A stretch of 64,000 bases of DNA from Gemmatimonadota bacterium (GTDB taxonomy: Bacteria > Gemmatimonadota > Gemmatimonadetes > Longimicrobiales > Gaopeijiaceae): NCBI GenBank assembly GCA_040882465.1, contig JBBEBG010000018.1, positions 1 through 64,000 on the forward strand, written 5' to 3'. Numbering within the stretch: position 1 is the stretch's first letter; every line of letters begins with the position of its first letter. The notes under the pieces are model-generated. The model was not told the DNA's origin. It did not search any database and saw nothing but the letters and a program-made list of their open reading frames with translations. Shown in pieces: positions 46,587 to 54,777 of the stretch. Both the position numbers and the translations under genes were made by a program.

Positions 46587-47618
46587 ATGGAGCTCGGAGC
46601 GCTCATCGCTCGGGTCACGGAAGGGGAGGATCTCGCCCTCGAAGAGGCGGAGTCGGCCTTCGGCACCGTCATGCGGGGCGAGGCGACCCCCGTGCAGATC
46701 GCCGCCCTCCTCGCTTCCCTGCGGACCAAGGGGCACGCGCCTTCCGAAGTCGCCGGAGGGGTGCGTGCCCTCCGGAGCGCGATGATCCCGGTCCTGGCGC
46801 GAAATCCGGGCGAGCTCGTGGATACCTGCGGGACGGGCGGGGGAGGTTTCACGACGTTCAATATCTCCACCGCGGCCGCGCTGGTAGCGGCCGGGGCCGG
46901 AGTGCGCATCGCGAAACACGGCAATCGCTCCTTCACTTCACGGAGCGGGAGCGCCGACGTTCTCGAGGCCCTCGGGGTTCGGATCACGCTTTCGCCGGAA
47001 GGGATGTCCCGGGTGCTCGAAAAGGCGGGGATCGTCTTCATGTTCGCCCCCCTCCTGCACCCCGCGATGCGGCATGTCGGACCAGTTCGCAAGGAGTTGG
47101 GCATTCCGACGATCATGAATCTTCTCGGGCCCCTCACGAACCCGGCGGGGGTCCGGCGCCAGGTCGTGGGGGTGGCCGATCCCGCCTTCATCACGCTCGT
47201 GGTCCAGGCTCTTCGGGCGCTGGGGCACGAGCATGCCCTGGTCGTGCATGGGGAGCCCGGGATGGACGAGGTGAGCCCCCTCGGCGAGACTCGCGTGGCC
47301 GAACTCGCGGGGGGTGCCGTTCGTGAATTCACGATTCGCCCCGAGGAGCTGGGCCTCGCCCCCGCCAAGCCCGACGAAATCCGTGGCGGGACTCCGGAGG
47401 AAAACGCCCGGACGATCGGCGAGATTCTCTCTGGGGAGACGCGCGGCGGCGCGCTCTCGGTCACCCTTCTGAATGCGGCCGCAGCTCTCCTGGTCGCCGA
47501 TGCGGTCCGGTCGTTCGAGGAGGGCGTCGCCGGCGCACGGGCGTCGGTGGAGTCCGGAGCGGCGCAGCGCGCGCTGGACGCCCTCCGAAAGGCGACCGCC
47601 GAGGAGGCGGGGACCTAG
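46587..47618 (+). CDS. trpD: Anthranilate phosphoribosyltransferase TrpD
   Basis: TrpD joins anthranilate to PRPP in tryptophan synthesis. The 343-residue product has the PRPP/Mg loop DTCGTGGGGFTTFNIST, the KHGNRS segment, the LLGPLTNPAG anthranilate site and HGEPGMDEVSPLGETRV. It is not fused to TrpG. It is separated from trpC by the minus-strand lexA gene, so the trp genes are in at least two transcription units. No trpE or trpG is in the window. Confidence 0.96.
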   Translation: MELGALIARVTEGEDLALEEAESAFGTVMRGEATPVQIAALLASLRTKGHAPSEVAGGVRALRSAMIPVLARNPGELVDTCGTGGGGFTTFNISTAAALVAAGAGVRIAKHGNRSFTSRSGSADVLEALGVRITLSPEGMSRVLEKAGIVFMFAPLLHPAMRHVGPVRKELGIPTIMNLLGPLTNPAGVRRQVVGVADPAFITLVVQALRALGHEHALVVHGEPGMDEVSPLGETRVAELAGGAVREFTIRPEELGLAPAKPDEIRGGTPEENARTIGEILSGETRGGALSVTLLNAAAALLVADAVRSFEEGVAGARASVESGAAQRALDALRKATAEEAGT

Positions 47619-47860
47619 TGGTGCGTCCGGTCGGAGCCGTGGCCGGTGTTCGATCCGATTTTGGGACATCGGTCGTCGGGAGCCACACGTTCGACCGTCG
47701 GTGGGCCCGAAGCCGGGTCTCCGGTTCTTCCCGCGTCCGAGATTCGGATCACGGCCGCGAGCCGCCAAGGCCCCGGAAAGCCCCGCGGCGCGCCGCTCGG
47801 GGCGATGATCAATTTGGAGCCGGCTCGGTCGAGCCGCCCCGCGACGAATCCAATCCGCAT
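47615..47860 (-). CDS. Candidate small gene downstream of lexA (unconfirmed)
   Basis: The 307-base gap between trpD and lexA (47619-47925) contains one open frame of 81 codons on the minus strand. Its ATG at 47860 follows a strong GGGGAGGGG ribosome site with about 3-5 bases of spacing. The product begins MRIGFVAGRLDRAGSKLIIA and is otherwise basic and polar, with no family that I recognise. It would follow lexA by 65 bases in the same direction and overlaps the trpD stop by 4 bases. Long chance frames are common at this GC content, so the call is tentative. I see nothing else in the gap. Confidence 0.3.
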   Translation of the reverse strand: MRIGFVAGRLDRAGSKLIIAPSGAPRGFPGPWRLAAVIRISDAGRTGDPASGPPTVERVAPDDRCPKIGSNTGHGSDRTHH

Positions 47861-47925
47861 CGTCCCCTCCCCGCCACCCCGCTGGTTCGTCCGATCCCGA
47901 CGACGGTCGCCGGGTCATCCCTACC

Positions 47926-48534
47926 TCAATATCGCCGAATCACCCCAACCACGACGCCCTGGATCTTCACCCGCTCGGAAGGGAAGAACATCGGCTGAAG
48001 CCGTTCGTTCGCCGGCTGGAGTCGGATCTGTCCTCCCTTCTCACGGTAGAGCTTTTTCACGGTGGCTGCCTCCCCGTCTACCAGGGCGACCACCATCTCC
48101 CCGTCTTCGGCCACGGGGCGACTGTTCACGATGATGTAGTCGCCGTCCCGGATCTGCTCTTCGATCATCGAGTCTCCGACGACGCGCAGGACGAAGTTCT
48201 CTCCGCCCTTGCGAAGGAGATCGGGGGGGACGAGGATCGTCTCCCGGTCTTCGATCGCCTCGATCGGCTGGCCCGCCGCGACTTCCCCGAGAAGGGGGAG
48301 CTCGACACCCGCCGGACTTCCGGAAGCCGTGACGACTTCGATGGAACGGCTCTGGTTATACGCCTTCCGGATGTAGCCCTTTCGTTCCAGATTGCTCACG
48401 TGCTCGTGCACGGTCGCGAGCGAAGCGTAGTCGAACGCGGCCGCGATCTCCTCGAAGCTCGGGGCGTATCCATGATCTTCGATGTAGCCGGTGATGTAAT
48501 CGAGAATTCCCTTCTGCCGCCGGGTCAGGGCCAT
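47926..48534 (-). CDS. lexA: LexA repressor of the SOS response
   Basis: LexA represses DNA-damage genes and cleaves itself when RecA is activated. The 202-residue product has an N-terminal winged helix (MALTRRQKGILDYI...), the A87-G88 cleavage site in GEVAAGQP, the nucleophile S122 in VVGDSMIE and the general-base lysine K160 in ATVKK. The recognition-helix region (DYASLATVHEHVSNLE) differs from the enterobacterial pattern, so the operator probably differs too. It is divergent from trpC, with a 126-base shared upstream region. Confidence 0.96.
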   Translation of the reverse strand: MALTRRQKGILDYITGYIEDHGYAPSFEEIAAAFDYASLATVHEHVSNLERKGYIRKAYNQSRSIEVVTASGSPAGVELPLLGEVAAGQPIEAIEDRETILVPPDLLRKGGENFVLRVVGDSMIEEQIRDGDYIIVNSRPVAEDGEMVVALVDGEAATVKKLYREKGGQIRLQPANERLQPMFFPSERVKIQGVVVGVIRRY

Positions 48535-48626
48535 TCATCTCTCCGGGTTGGAAGGCCGGCGCCGGAGTCGGGAGAGCCCGATCCGGCGTCCCGGAAGCGC
48601 ACGGTTTGCGTCCGGGATGCGGCCTA

Positions 48627-48644
48627 AACCGAATAAGAACCGAA
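48627..48644. promoter_or_regulatory. Direct repeat AACCGAA-N4-AACCGAA, candidate LexA operator
   Basis: Two exact AACCGAA copies lie 11 bases apart (48627-48633 and 48638-48644) in the lexA/trpC divergent region. On the minus strand the segment reads GTTCGGTTCTTATTC, close to the GTTC-N7-GTTC operator known in alphaproteobacteria, with one mismatch. It lies 93-110 bases upstream of lexA and 17-34 upstream of trpC, so it could affect either gene. Assignment to LexA is inference. Confidence 0.35.
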
Positions 48645-48660
48645 CGAGGATACCCGAAGG

Positions 48661-49512
48661 TTGCCCGAAACGCAAGAGGAACCCGTCCCCGGTCGAAAGC
48701 CGCGAGGAGAGGAGGACGACGTCCTCACGCGAATCGTCGAGACGAAGAGGGGGGAGGTGGCGAAGCTCACGGCGCGGGAGGAGGATCTCCGTGCTCCCGC
48801 CGCCGCCGCGCCCCCGCCCCGGGACTTTGCCGGCGCGATCGCTGGCCGGGGAGCCGTCTCGCTCATCGCCGAGGTGAAGCGTCGTTCGCCGGGAGCCGGG
48901 CCCATCCGGCCGGGGTTGGACCCTGTCGAGATCGCACGTGCTTACGAAGGGGCCGGGGCCGCCGCGATCTCCGTGTTGACCGACGGGGAGTATTTCGGCG
49001 GGTCTCTCGAGGACCTCACCTCCGTGCGGAACGCGGTCGCCCTCCCGGTTCTCCGGAAGGATTTCATCCTCGCTCCCGTGCAGGTTCGGGAGGCGCGCGC
49101 GGCGGGGGCCGACGCGATCCTTCTGATCGTACGTATCCTCGATGACCGGGAGCTCCGCGAGCTCCGCCTTCTGGCCGAGGGGCTTGGAATGGCGGTTCTC
49201 GTCGAGGCGCACGACGGCGAAGAGCTCGAACGCGCTCTCGCTTCCGGGGCTTCGCTCGTCGGAATCAACAATCGCGACCTCAGGAACTTCACGACGCGGC
49301 TCGAGACGACTCTGGACCTCCTCGAGCGGGTTCCCGAAGGGATTGTCCTCGTCTCAGAGAGTGGAATTCGCACCTCGGACGACGTGCGACGGCTCGGGGC
49401 GCGGGGTGTACATGCAGTGCTCGTGGGAGAGTCCCTTCTTCGGGCCCCGGACCCCGGGGCCGCGGCGAGGGAGCTCGTCGGGATCCCCGTCGCGATGCGC
49501 ACGGTCCCGTGA
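48661..49512 (+). CDS. trpC: Indole-3-glycerol phosphate synthase TrpC
   Basis: TrpC cyclises CdRP to indole-3-glycerol phosphate. The 283-residue product is a beta/alpha barrel with VSLIAEVKRRSP (catalytic lysine), SVLTDGEYFGGS, PVLRKDFI with a second catalytic lysine, GINNRDL and SESGI near the C-terminus. The TTG at 48661 has GAAGG directly against it, which is too close for a normal ribosome site, so the exact start is uncertain; the first 15 residues are polar and expendable. It overlaps trpF by 4 bases if trpF starts at GTG 49509. Confidence 0.94.
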   Translation: MPETQEEPVPGRKPRGEEDDVLTRIVETKRGEVAKLTAREEDLRAPAAAAPPPRDFAGAIAGRGAVSLIAEVKRRSPGAGPIRPGLDPVEIARAYEGAGAAAISVLTDGEYFGGSLEDLTSVRNAVALPVLRKDFILAPVQVREARAAGADAILLIVRILDDRELRELRLLAEGLGMAVLVEAHDGEELERALASGASLVGINNRDLRNFTTRLETTLDLLERVPEGIVLVSESGIRTSDDVRRLGARGVHAVLVGESLLRAPDPGAAARELVGIPVAMRTVP

Positions 49513-50171
49513 GGCCGCCTGGAATGAAGGTGAAGATCTGCGGCCTGACCCGTCCGGAGGACGCCATCCTCGCCCAGGACGCGGGGGCTTCGTACATCGG
49601 GGCCGTCCTCGTTTCGGATTCCCCTCGTGTGGTGTCGCCTGAGCGCGCGCGAGAGCTTTCCTCGGCCGTCACGATCCCGCTCGTGATCGTCACCGGGGAC
49701 CTGGATCCCGAGGTCGTCGCCGAAGCGGCCGAGACCGCGGGTGCCGCCGTCATTCAGGTTCATGGGGAGGCCTCTCCCCAAGATCTGGCCGAGCTCCGCG
49801 CCCGCGGAAGTTGGGAACTCTGGAAAGCGGTCAGGGTCCGCACCCGGGCGGACGTGATCGCGGGCCTTGCGTGGTTCGGTGAGGTGGCCGATCTCCTTCT
49901 CCTCGACGGATGGCACCCCTCGGCGTTGGGAGGATCGGGAACCCCCTTCCCCTGGGAGGAGGCGATGGCGCTCGATGCGGAGGTGCGCTCCGGGCTCCGG
50001 ATCGGCGCCGCGGGCGGGCTTTCGCCTGAAAATGTGGCCGAGGTCGTGCGTCGCCTGGCCCCCGATCTCGTGGACGTGAGCTCCGGTGTCGAGGCGAGCC
50101 CCGGGATCAAAGATCCGGGGAAAGTCCGTGACTTCGTGCGGCGCGCGCGCGAAGCGACCCGTTCCATCTGA
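49509..50171 (+). CDS. trpF: Phosphoribosylanthranilate isomerase TrpF
   Basis: TrpF carries out the Amadori rearrangement of phosphoribosylanthranilate. The product (220 residues from GTG 49509, or 215 from ATG 49524) starts with [13 protein letters not shown], which holds the catalytic cysteine, and has the catalytic aspartate in [19 protein letters not shown]. The phosphate-binding [10 protein letters not shown] and [14 protein letters not shown] segments are intact. It lies between trpC and trpB. Confidence 0.95.
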   Translation: MRPPGMKVKICGLTRPEDAILAQDAGASYIGAVLVSDSPRVVSPERARELSSAVTIPLVIVTGDLDPEVVAEAAETAGAAVIQVHGEASPQDLAELRARGSWELWKAVRVRTRADVIAGLAWFGEVADLLLLDGWHPSALGGSGTPFPWEEAMALDAEVRSGLRIGAAGGLSPENVAEVVRRLAPDLVDVSSGVEASPGIKDPGKVRDFVRRAREATRSI

Positions 50172-50185
50172 CACGCCCAGCCAGG

Positions 50186-51415
50186 ATGCCCGAGAGTTCG
50201 TCACGCTCAGCTCCGCTCGCTTCTCGCGAGCGTCGGGACCGCAGCTTTGGCCGGTTCGGCGGTCGTTACGTCCCCGAGACGTTGATCGCGGCCCTCGACG
50301 AACTCGAGGAAGCGTACGCGGCGTCCCAGAGCGACCCCGCCTTCCGAGAAGAGCTCGACGGGCTCCTGCGCGACTTCGTCGGGCGACCTTCGCCCCTGAC
50401 GCGTGCGCGCCGCCTCGAAGCGGAGGCAGGATGGGGTCCCATCTACCTCAAGCGGGAGGACCTGAATCACACGGGCGCCCACAAGATCAACAACACGATC
50501 GGGCAGGCCCTTCTCTCCCGTCGCATGGGAAAACGACGCATCATCGCCGAGACGGGCGCGGGGCAACATGGCGTAGCGACGGCCACCGCCTGTGCCCTCT
50601 TCGATCTCGAGTGTGTCGTCTACATGGGTGCCGAGGACGTCGAGCGCCAAGCGCTGAACGTTTTCCGGATGGAGCTCCTCGGGGCCGAAGTGCGGCCGGT
50701 GGACTCGGGGACGCGGACGCTCAAGGACGCCACGAACGAGGCGATTCGCGACTGGGTCACGAACGTGACCACGACGCACTACATCATCGGGTCGGTCGTG
50801 GGTCCGGCCCCCTTCCCGCGCATCGTGCGCGACTTCCAGTCCGTCATCGGCGGCGAGGCGCGAGAGCAGATCCTGGCCGTCGAAGGGCGCCTCCCCTCTG
50901 CCGTCGTCGCCTGTGTCGGGGGCGGGTCGAACGCGATGGGAATCTTCCACGCCTTCGTGAACGATCCCGGGGTCGAACTCGTCGGCGTCGAAGCGGCGGG
51001 CGAGGGACTCGCTTCCGGCCATCACTCGGCCTCGCTCGCTGCGGGAGTTCCGGGCGTTTTGCACGGGTCTCTCTCGTATCTCCTCCAGGACGAGGATGGC
51101 CAGATCTCGCCGGCACACTCGATCTCGGCGGGGCTGGACTATCCAGGTGTCGGTCCCGAACATTCGTTTCTGAAGGAAACGGGGCGCGCCCGTTACGTTT
51201 CGGTCGAGGATCGAGCGGCGCTCGAGGCGTTTCATCGCCTTTCGAGGCTCGAGGGGATCATTCCCGCGCTGGAGACGGCGCACGCGGTCGCCTACCTTTT
51301 GGGGGACGGCCGGACCGAAGTCGGCGACGGTCCGGCGATCCTCTGCCTGAGTGGACGCGGAGACAAGGATGTGGCGCATGTCGCCCGGCTCGAGGGTCGC
51401 GGCGCCCTCCTTTAG
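50186..51415 (+). CDS. trpB: Tryptophan synthase beta chain TrpB
   Basis: TrpB condenses indole with serine using PLP. The 409-residue product has the PLP lysine K100 in [10 protein letters not shown], the indole-tunnel region [12 protein letters not shown], the phosphate loop [12 protein letters not shown] and [13 protein letters not shown]. It is the classical TrpB1 type, which normally works with TrpA. Unusually, trpA is not next to it: two signalling-type genes intervene. A GC-rich stem-loop follows the stop. Confidence 0.97.
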   Translation: MPESSSRSAPLASRERRDRSFGRFGGRYVPETLIAALDELEEAYAASQSDPAFREELDGLLRDFVGRPSPLTRARRLEAEAGWGPIYLKREDLNHTGAHKINNTIGQALLSRRMGKRRIIAETGAGQHGVATATACALFDLECVVYMGAEDVERQALNVFRMELLGAEVRPVDSGTRTLKDATNEAIRDWVTNVTTTHYIIGSVVGPAPFPRIVRDFQSVIGGEAREQILAVEGRLPSAVVACVGGGSNAMGIFHAFVNDPGVELVGVEAAGEGLASGHHSASLAAGVPGVLHGSLSYLLQDEDGQISPAHSISAGLDYPGVGPEHSFLKETGRARYVSVEDRAALEAFHRLSRLEGIIPALETAHAVAYLLGDGRTEVGDGPAILCLSGRGDKDVAHVARLEGRGALL

Positions 51416-51422
51416 CCGATCC

Positions 51423-51452
51423 GGGTCGGCGGGAATTGGCCCGGCCCGACCC
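51423..51452 (+). terminator. Stem-loop after trpB
   Basis: GGGTCGGCGGG (51423-51433) can pair with CCCGGCCCGACCC (51440-51452) across an AATTGG loop, with a two-base bulge. It begins 8 bases after the trpB stop. The following bases (TTGCTGG) are only weakly U-rich, so it may be an attenuator or 3' end protector instead of a strong terminator. It separates trpB from the HEAT-repeat gene by a 135-base gap. Confidence 0.45.
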
Positions 51453-51550
51453 TTGCTGGTGATCTACAGGTCGCACGCTGGCCCGCACAGACCACGGACT
51501 ACTCTCGTGCCGCACTACTTTGACAAACATCCGCTCCGGAGTGCGGCCTG

Positions 51551-53329
51551 ATGGAGACCGGGCGGTCCCCTTCGCCTGCTGGCTCCCCGGTTGGGCTCGA
51601 CTGGAACGATGCGGGCGAGCTGCCCCTCGAAGAAGTCCGCGACGTTTTCCTCACCCTGACGAAGACGCTTCGGGCCTTTCAGTTGTACGACGCTCAAAAT
51701 CCGGCGGCCCACCGATTCGCCGCGGCACTGCGTGCCGCCTTCCAAAAGGTCTGGGAATCGCGGGACGAGATTCAGGTCCTCGTGCAGGAGGACCGGTTCA
51801 TCTGGATCGGTGAAGAGGTTTATCGGAATCCGAACCGTGCGGACTCCCTCTCCTTCATCTTTTACCGCGACGGCATTCGCGACCTGACTTTTTTCCGGGG
51901 CGTGGAGGACGAGATCCATCTCCTCCTCGGTGCCCTCCAGCGGGCGAAGAGCCAGCGGGACGAGGGCGAAGACCTGGTCACGATTCTTTGGGACCTCGGC
52001 CTTCAGCACGTCACCCACTCGGCCGTCGAGCTCGGGATCGAGGGGGCGGATCTCCTGGACCCCGATAAAATTCCGTCCGCTGGCGCGGGCCGCCTCGCTC
52101 AGGCGGCGCAGGAAATCCGCTCGGAGGCCTCGGAAGCTCCCGCGGCCGGCGAATTGGCGGATTCCCCGGAGGGAGGCGGTGGCGGCGGCGGAACGCCGGG
52201 CGTGGTCCGCACGGAGGACTTCAACCCCACCCTCTATGCCTTCGACGAGGAAGAGAAGAGGCACCTCCAGGAGGCCGTGAGAAAGGAAATGGAGCGGGAC
52301 CTGCGGACGGATGTGGTCCACGCCCTTCTCGATGCACTCGAGGATCCGACTCAGCCGGCTCGCCAGTCGGAGATCGTGGAACTTCTACGAACGGTTCTCC
52401 CGAATTTCCTGAGTCGCGGGGCGGTCCTCCCCGCGGCGATCGTGGTCAGGGAGATTCGCAAGATCGCGACGGGCACTGCCGTGCTCGGCCCCGAGGCGAA
52501 GTCGGCCACGGCACAGCTGATCGAGGACCTCTCTTCCCCGGAAGTCGTCGCGGAAATTCTCCGGGCGCTCCAGGAGGGCTCCGTCCGGGCGGACGCCGCG
52601 GAGCTCGGGGAGCTCCTCCAATGCCTCGGGCCGGCCGCCCTCGAGTCGCTCGTGGCCGGCGTGGAGTCGGCTCCCACCGAAGCCGGGCGCCACGTCCTCC
52701 GCGAGGCGATGCGGGGCATTGCCGATGCGAATCGGGAGGCCGTGGTCCGGCTCTTCGACTCGCCCGATCCGACGGTCGTGCTCGGGGCGGTTCGCCTCGC
52801 GGGACAACTGCAGATGGAGGAGGCCGCCTCGGCGCTCGCTTCTCTCATCGACCGAGCCCCGACGGATGTCCGGCTTGCCGCGCTGGAAGTCGCGGCACAA
52901 CTTCGCTCGCCTCTCATCGCGGGTGCGCTCCTTCGCCTCCTGCGCGAAAAGAACCGCGACCTCCGCATCGCGGCCGCGCGCGTGCTCGGTGGAACCGGTT
53001 ATCCGCCCGCGGCCCGCGAGCTTCGCAAAATCCTCGAGGGGAAGGAGCTCAAGGCCGCCGACGTGAGCGAAAAGGTCGCCTTCTTCGAGGCCTATGGCCG
53101 TCTCGGCGGCGAAGAAGCCGTCACCTACCTGAACGGCATCCTCAACGGGAAGGGGTTCCTCGGAAGGCGGGAGTCCTCCGAAGTGCGGGCGGGCGCCGCG
53201 CTCGGGCTGGGGAAGGTCGGCACACCCATGGCGCGCGCCGCGCTCGAGACCGCACGGTCGGATGACGATCCCGTGGTGCGAAGCGCCGCTGGGCGCGCGA
53301 TTCGGGGCGAGGGGGGCGGTGATGGATAG
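51551..53329 (+). CDS. HEAT-repeat protein with N-terminal domain shared with the adjacent HD-GYP protein
   Basis: The 592-residue product has an N-terminal globular domain at about residues 25-130 (LRAFQLYDAQNP, QEDRFIWIGEEVYR, LSFIFYRDGIRDLTF). An acidic and glycine-rich linker with seven consecutive glycines lies near 207-215. A C-terminal alpha-solenoid of HEAT-like repeats follows, from about 330 to 590 (VLGAVRLAGQLQMEEAASAL, VRLAALEVAAQLRSPLIAGAL and similar). No enzyme motif is seen; solenoids usually bind proteins. Its N-terminal domain resembles that of the next gene, which it overlaps by 8 bases, suggesting a joint signalling role. It lies between trpB and trpA. Confidence 0.85.
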   Translation: METGRSPSPAGSPVGLDWNDAGELPLEEVRDVFLTLTKTLRAFQLYDAQNPAAHRFAAALRAAFQKVWESRDEIQVLVQEDRFIWIGEEVYRNPNRADSLSFIFYRDGIRDLTFFRGVEDEIHLLLGALQRAKSQRDEGEDLVTILWDLGLQHVTHSAVELGIEGADLLDPDKIPSAGAGRLAQAAQEIRSEASEAPAAGELADSPEGGGGGGGTPGVVRTEDFNPTLYAFDEEEKRHLQEAVRKEMERDLRTDVVHALLDALEDPTQPARQSEIVELLRTVLPNFLSRGAVLPAAIVVREIRKIATGTAVLGPEAKSATAQLIEDLSSPEVVAEILRALQEGSVRADAAELGELLQCLGPAALESLVAGVESAPTEAGRHVLREAMRGIADANREAVVRLFDSPDPTVVLGAVRLAGQLQMEEAASALASLIDRAPTDVRLAALEVAAQLRSPLIAGALLRLLREKNRDLRIAAARVLGGTGYPPAARELRKILEGKELKAADVSEKVAFFEAYGRLGGEEAVTYLNGILNGKGFLGRRESSEVRAGAALGLGKVGTPMARAALETARSDDDPVVRSAAGRAIRGEGGGDG

Positions 53330-54770
53330 GGAGTCGAACGGGAAGGGGACGGTCGCGGCTACGGTCTCTCCTCAGGACGAGGGGCGGAAGCTCCTCGCGG
53401 CGATGTACGGAGCGATGCGGGCGCTCAAGCTCTATCCCCTCGAAAACGACGTGGTCCAGCAGGCGCTCTTGGAGCTGCACGGACTCGTAACCATCGCGCT
53501 CGAACGGATGGGGACGATCGAAGTGCGGATGATGGGCGACTTCTTCTTCCTGAACGAAACCCGGCTCCGCCTCGATCTGCGCAACTTCTCCACTTTCGGA
53601 TCCTTCGCGCTTGCGCTCCGGAGCCATGGCGTCGGAGAGATCGTCGTGGACGGAAGGGTCCAAAGCCGGGAATGGGCTCCCTTCCTCTCCCTCTTCCTCA
53701 GAAGTCCGGACGAGGCCGATCCCTTCAGCGGCTTCGCTGACCGTTTCGCCGGAACGCCCGTCGAACACATTTCGGTCAACTCCGAGCGGGACGCTCCCCT
53801 CCTCGACCTCAAGGGTGAGGCGATGGAAGGGGCTAAGCGGACCTACGCCTATTCGGTCCAGGCGGCCCGAGACGCCCTCTCCGACGTGCGCATGGGGAGG
53901 GCGGTGAACGTCGGAAGGGTGAAGCGCGCGGTGCAGGGGATCGTGGATCAGGTGATCTCGGACGAGCCGTCGATTCTCGCAATGACCACACTTCGCGAGT
54001 TCGACGAATACACCTTCACACATTCGGTGAACGTTTGCATCTTCTCGGTCGTGATCGGCCAGCGGCTCGAGCTGGAAAAGTCACAGCTCTACGAACTTGG
54101 GCTCGCGGCTCTGGTCCACGATGTGGGAAAGTCCCGGATCAGCGGCGAGGTGATCAACAAGCAGGCGGAGCTCACGAACGCGGAGTGGGAGATCCTGAAG
54201 GAGCATCCCACGGAAGGGCTGATCGCCATCTTTCAGATGCACGGATTTCCGGATATTCCGTACCGGCAGATGCTCGTCGCCTACGAACACCACATGAAGA
54301 CCGATCTGAGCGGGTACCCCCCGGTCCGCCGTCCCCGAGAGATCGGGCTCTTTTCGCGCATCGTGGCGGTGGCGGACGGTTTCGACGCGGGGACGTCCGT
54401 CCGGAGTTACCAGTACAAGCCCTGGACGCCGGATGCAGTTCTCAAAGAGATGCGGGACAATCCGGATCGCGGCTTCGATCAGCTTCTCGTGAAGGCCCTG
54501 ATGACGGCGACCGGCGTCTATCCGGTGGGAACGCTCGTGATTCTCGATACCTTCGAGCTCGCCGTGGTCACGCGGGCAAATGTGAACCCGGACCGGCCCC
54601 ACCAGCCTGAGGTGAAGATCCTGGCGGACTCGATGGGGATGCCCCTCCCGGAGCCTCGCGTCGTCAGCCTCGACGAGGTGGACCCGGTTACCGGAGAGTT
54701 GAAGCGGACCGTCATCAAGACGGCGGATCCGAACCGGTATCAAATCAACGTCGCCGCCTACGTGACCTGA
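53322..54770 (+). CDS. HD-GYP-like phosphohydrolase domain protein, divergent active site
   Basis: HD-GYP proteins usually degrade cyclic di-GMP. The 482-residue product has an N-terminal sensor-like domain at about 18-135, similar in pattern to that of the preceding HEAT protein. An HD-GYP domain runs from about 215 to 410. The HD pair is H266-D267 (VHDVGKSRIS), the HH pair is H323-H324 and GYP is at 331-333. HHE is replaced by HHM and DG-GYP by DLSGYP, so catalysis may be altered or lost. A basic C-terminal region follows. ATG 53322 follows GAGGGGGG and overlaps the HEAT gene by 8 bases; trpA starts 7 bases after its stop. Confidence 0.87.
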   Translation: MDRESNGKGTVAATVSPQDEGRKLLAAMYGAMRALKLYPLENDVVQQALLELHGLVTIALERMGTIEVRMMGDFFFLNETRLRLDLRNFSTFGSFALALRSHGVGEIVVDGRVQSREWAPFLSLFLRSPDEADPFSGFADRFAGTPVEHISVNSERDAPLLDLKGEAMEGAKRTYAYSVQAARDALSDVRMGRAVNVGRVKRAVQGIVDQVISDEPSILAMTTLREFDEYTFTHSVNVCIFSVVIGQRLELEKSQLYELGLAALVHDVGKSRISGEVINKQAELTNAEWEILKEHPTEGLIAIFQMHGFPDIPYRQMLVAYEHHMKTDLSGYPPVRRPREIGLFSRIVAVADGFDAGTSVRSYQYKPWTPDAVLKEMRDNPDRGFDQLLVKALMTATGVYPVGTLVILDTFELAVVTRANVNPDRPHQPEVKILADSMGMPLPEPRVVSLDEVDPVTGELKRTVIKTADPNRYQINVAAYVT

Positions 54771-54777
54771 CGTCCTC

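Noticed and set aside
47640-47670. A tRNA-like TTCGATCC segment after trpD
   Set aside because: No acceptor, D-arm or anticodon-arm pairing can be built around it.
47917-47924. TCCCTACC next to the lexA stop, resembling the core of the inverted-repeat elements
   Set aside because: There are no complementary arms and no second core motif nearby; an 8-base match is expected by chance in a window of this size.
51519-51524. A perfect TTGACA hexamer 27 bases before the HEAT-repeat gene
   Set aside because: No acceptable -10 element lies 15-19 bases downstream (the region reads GTGCGGCC), so it is not supported as a promoter.
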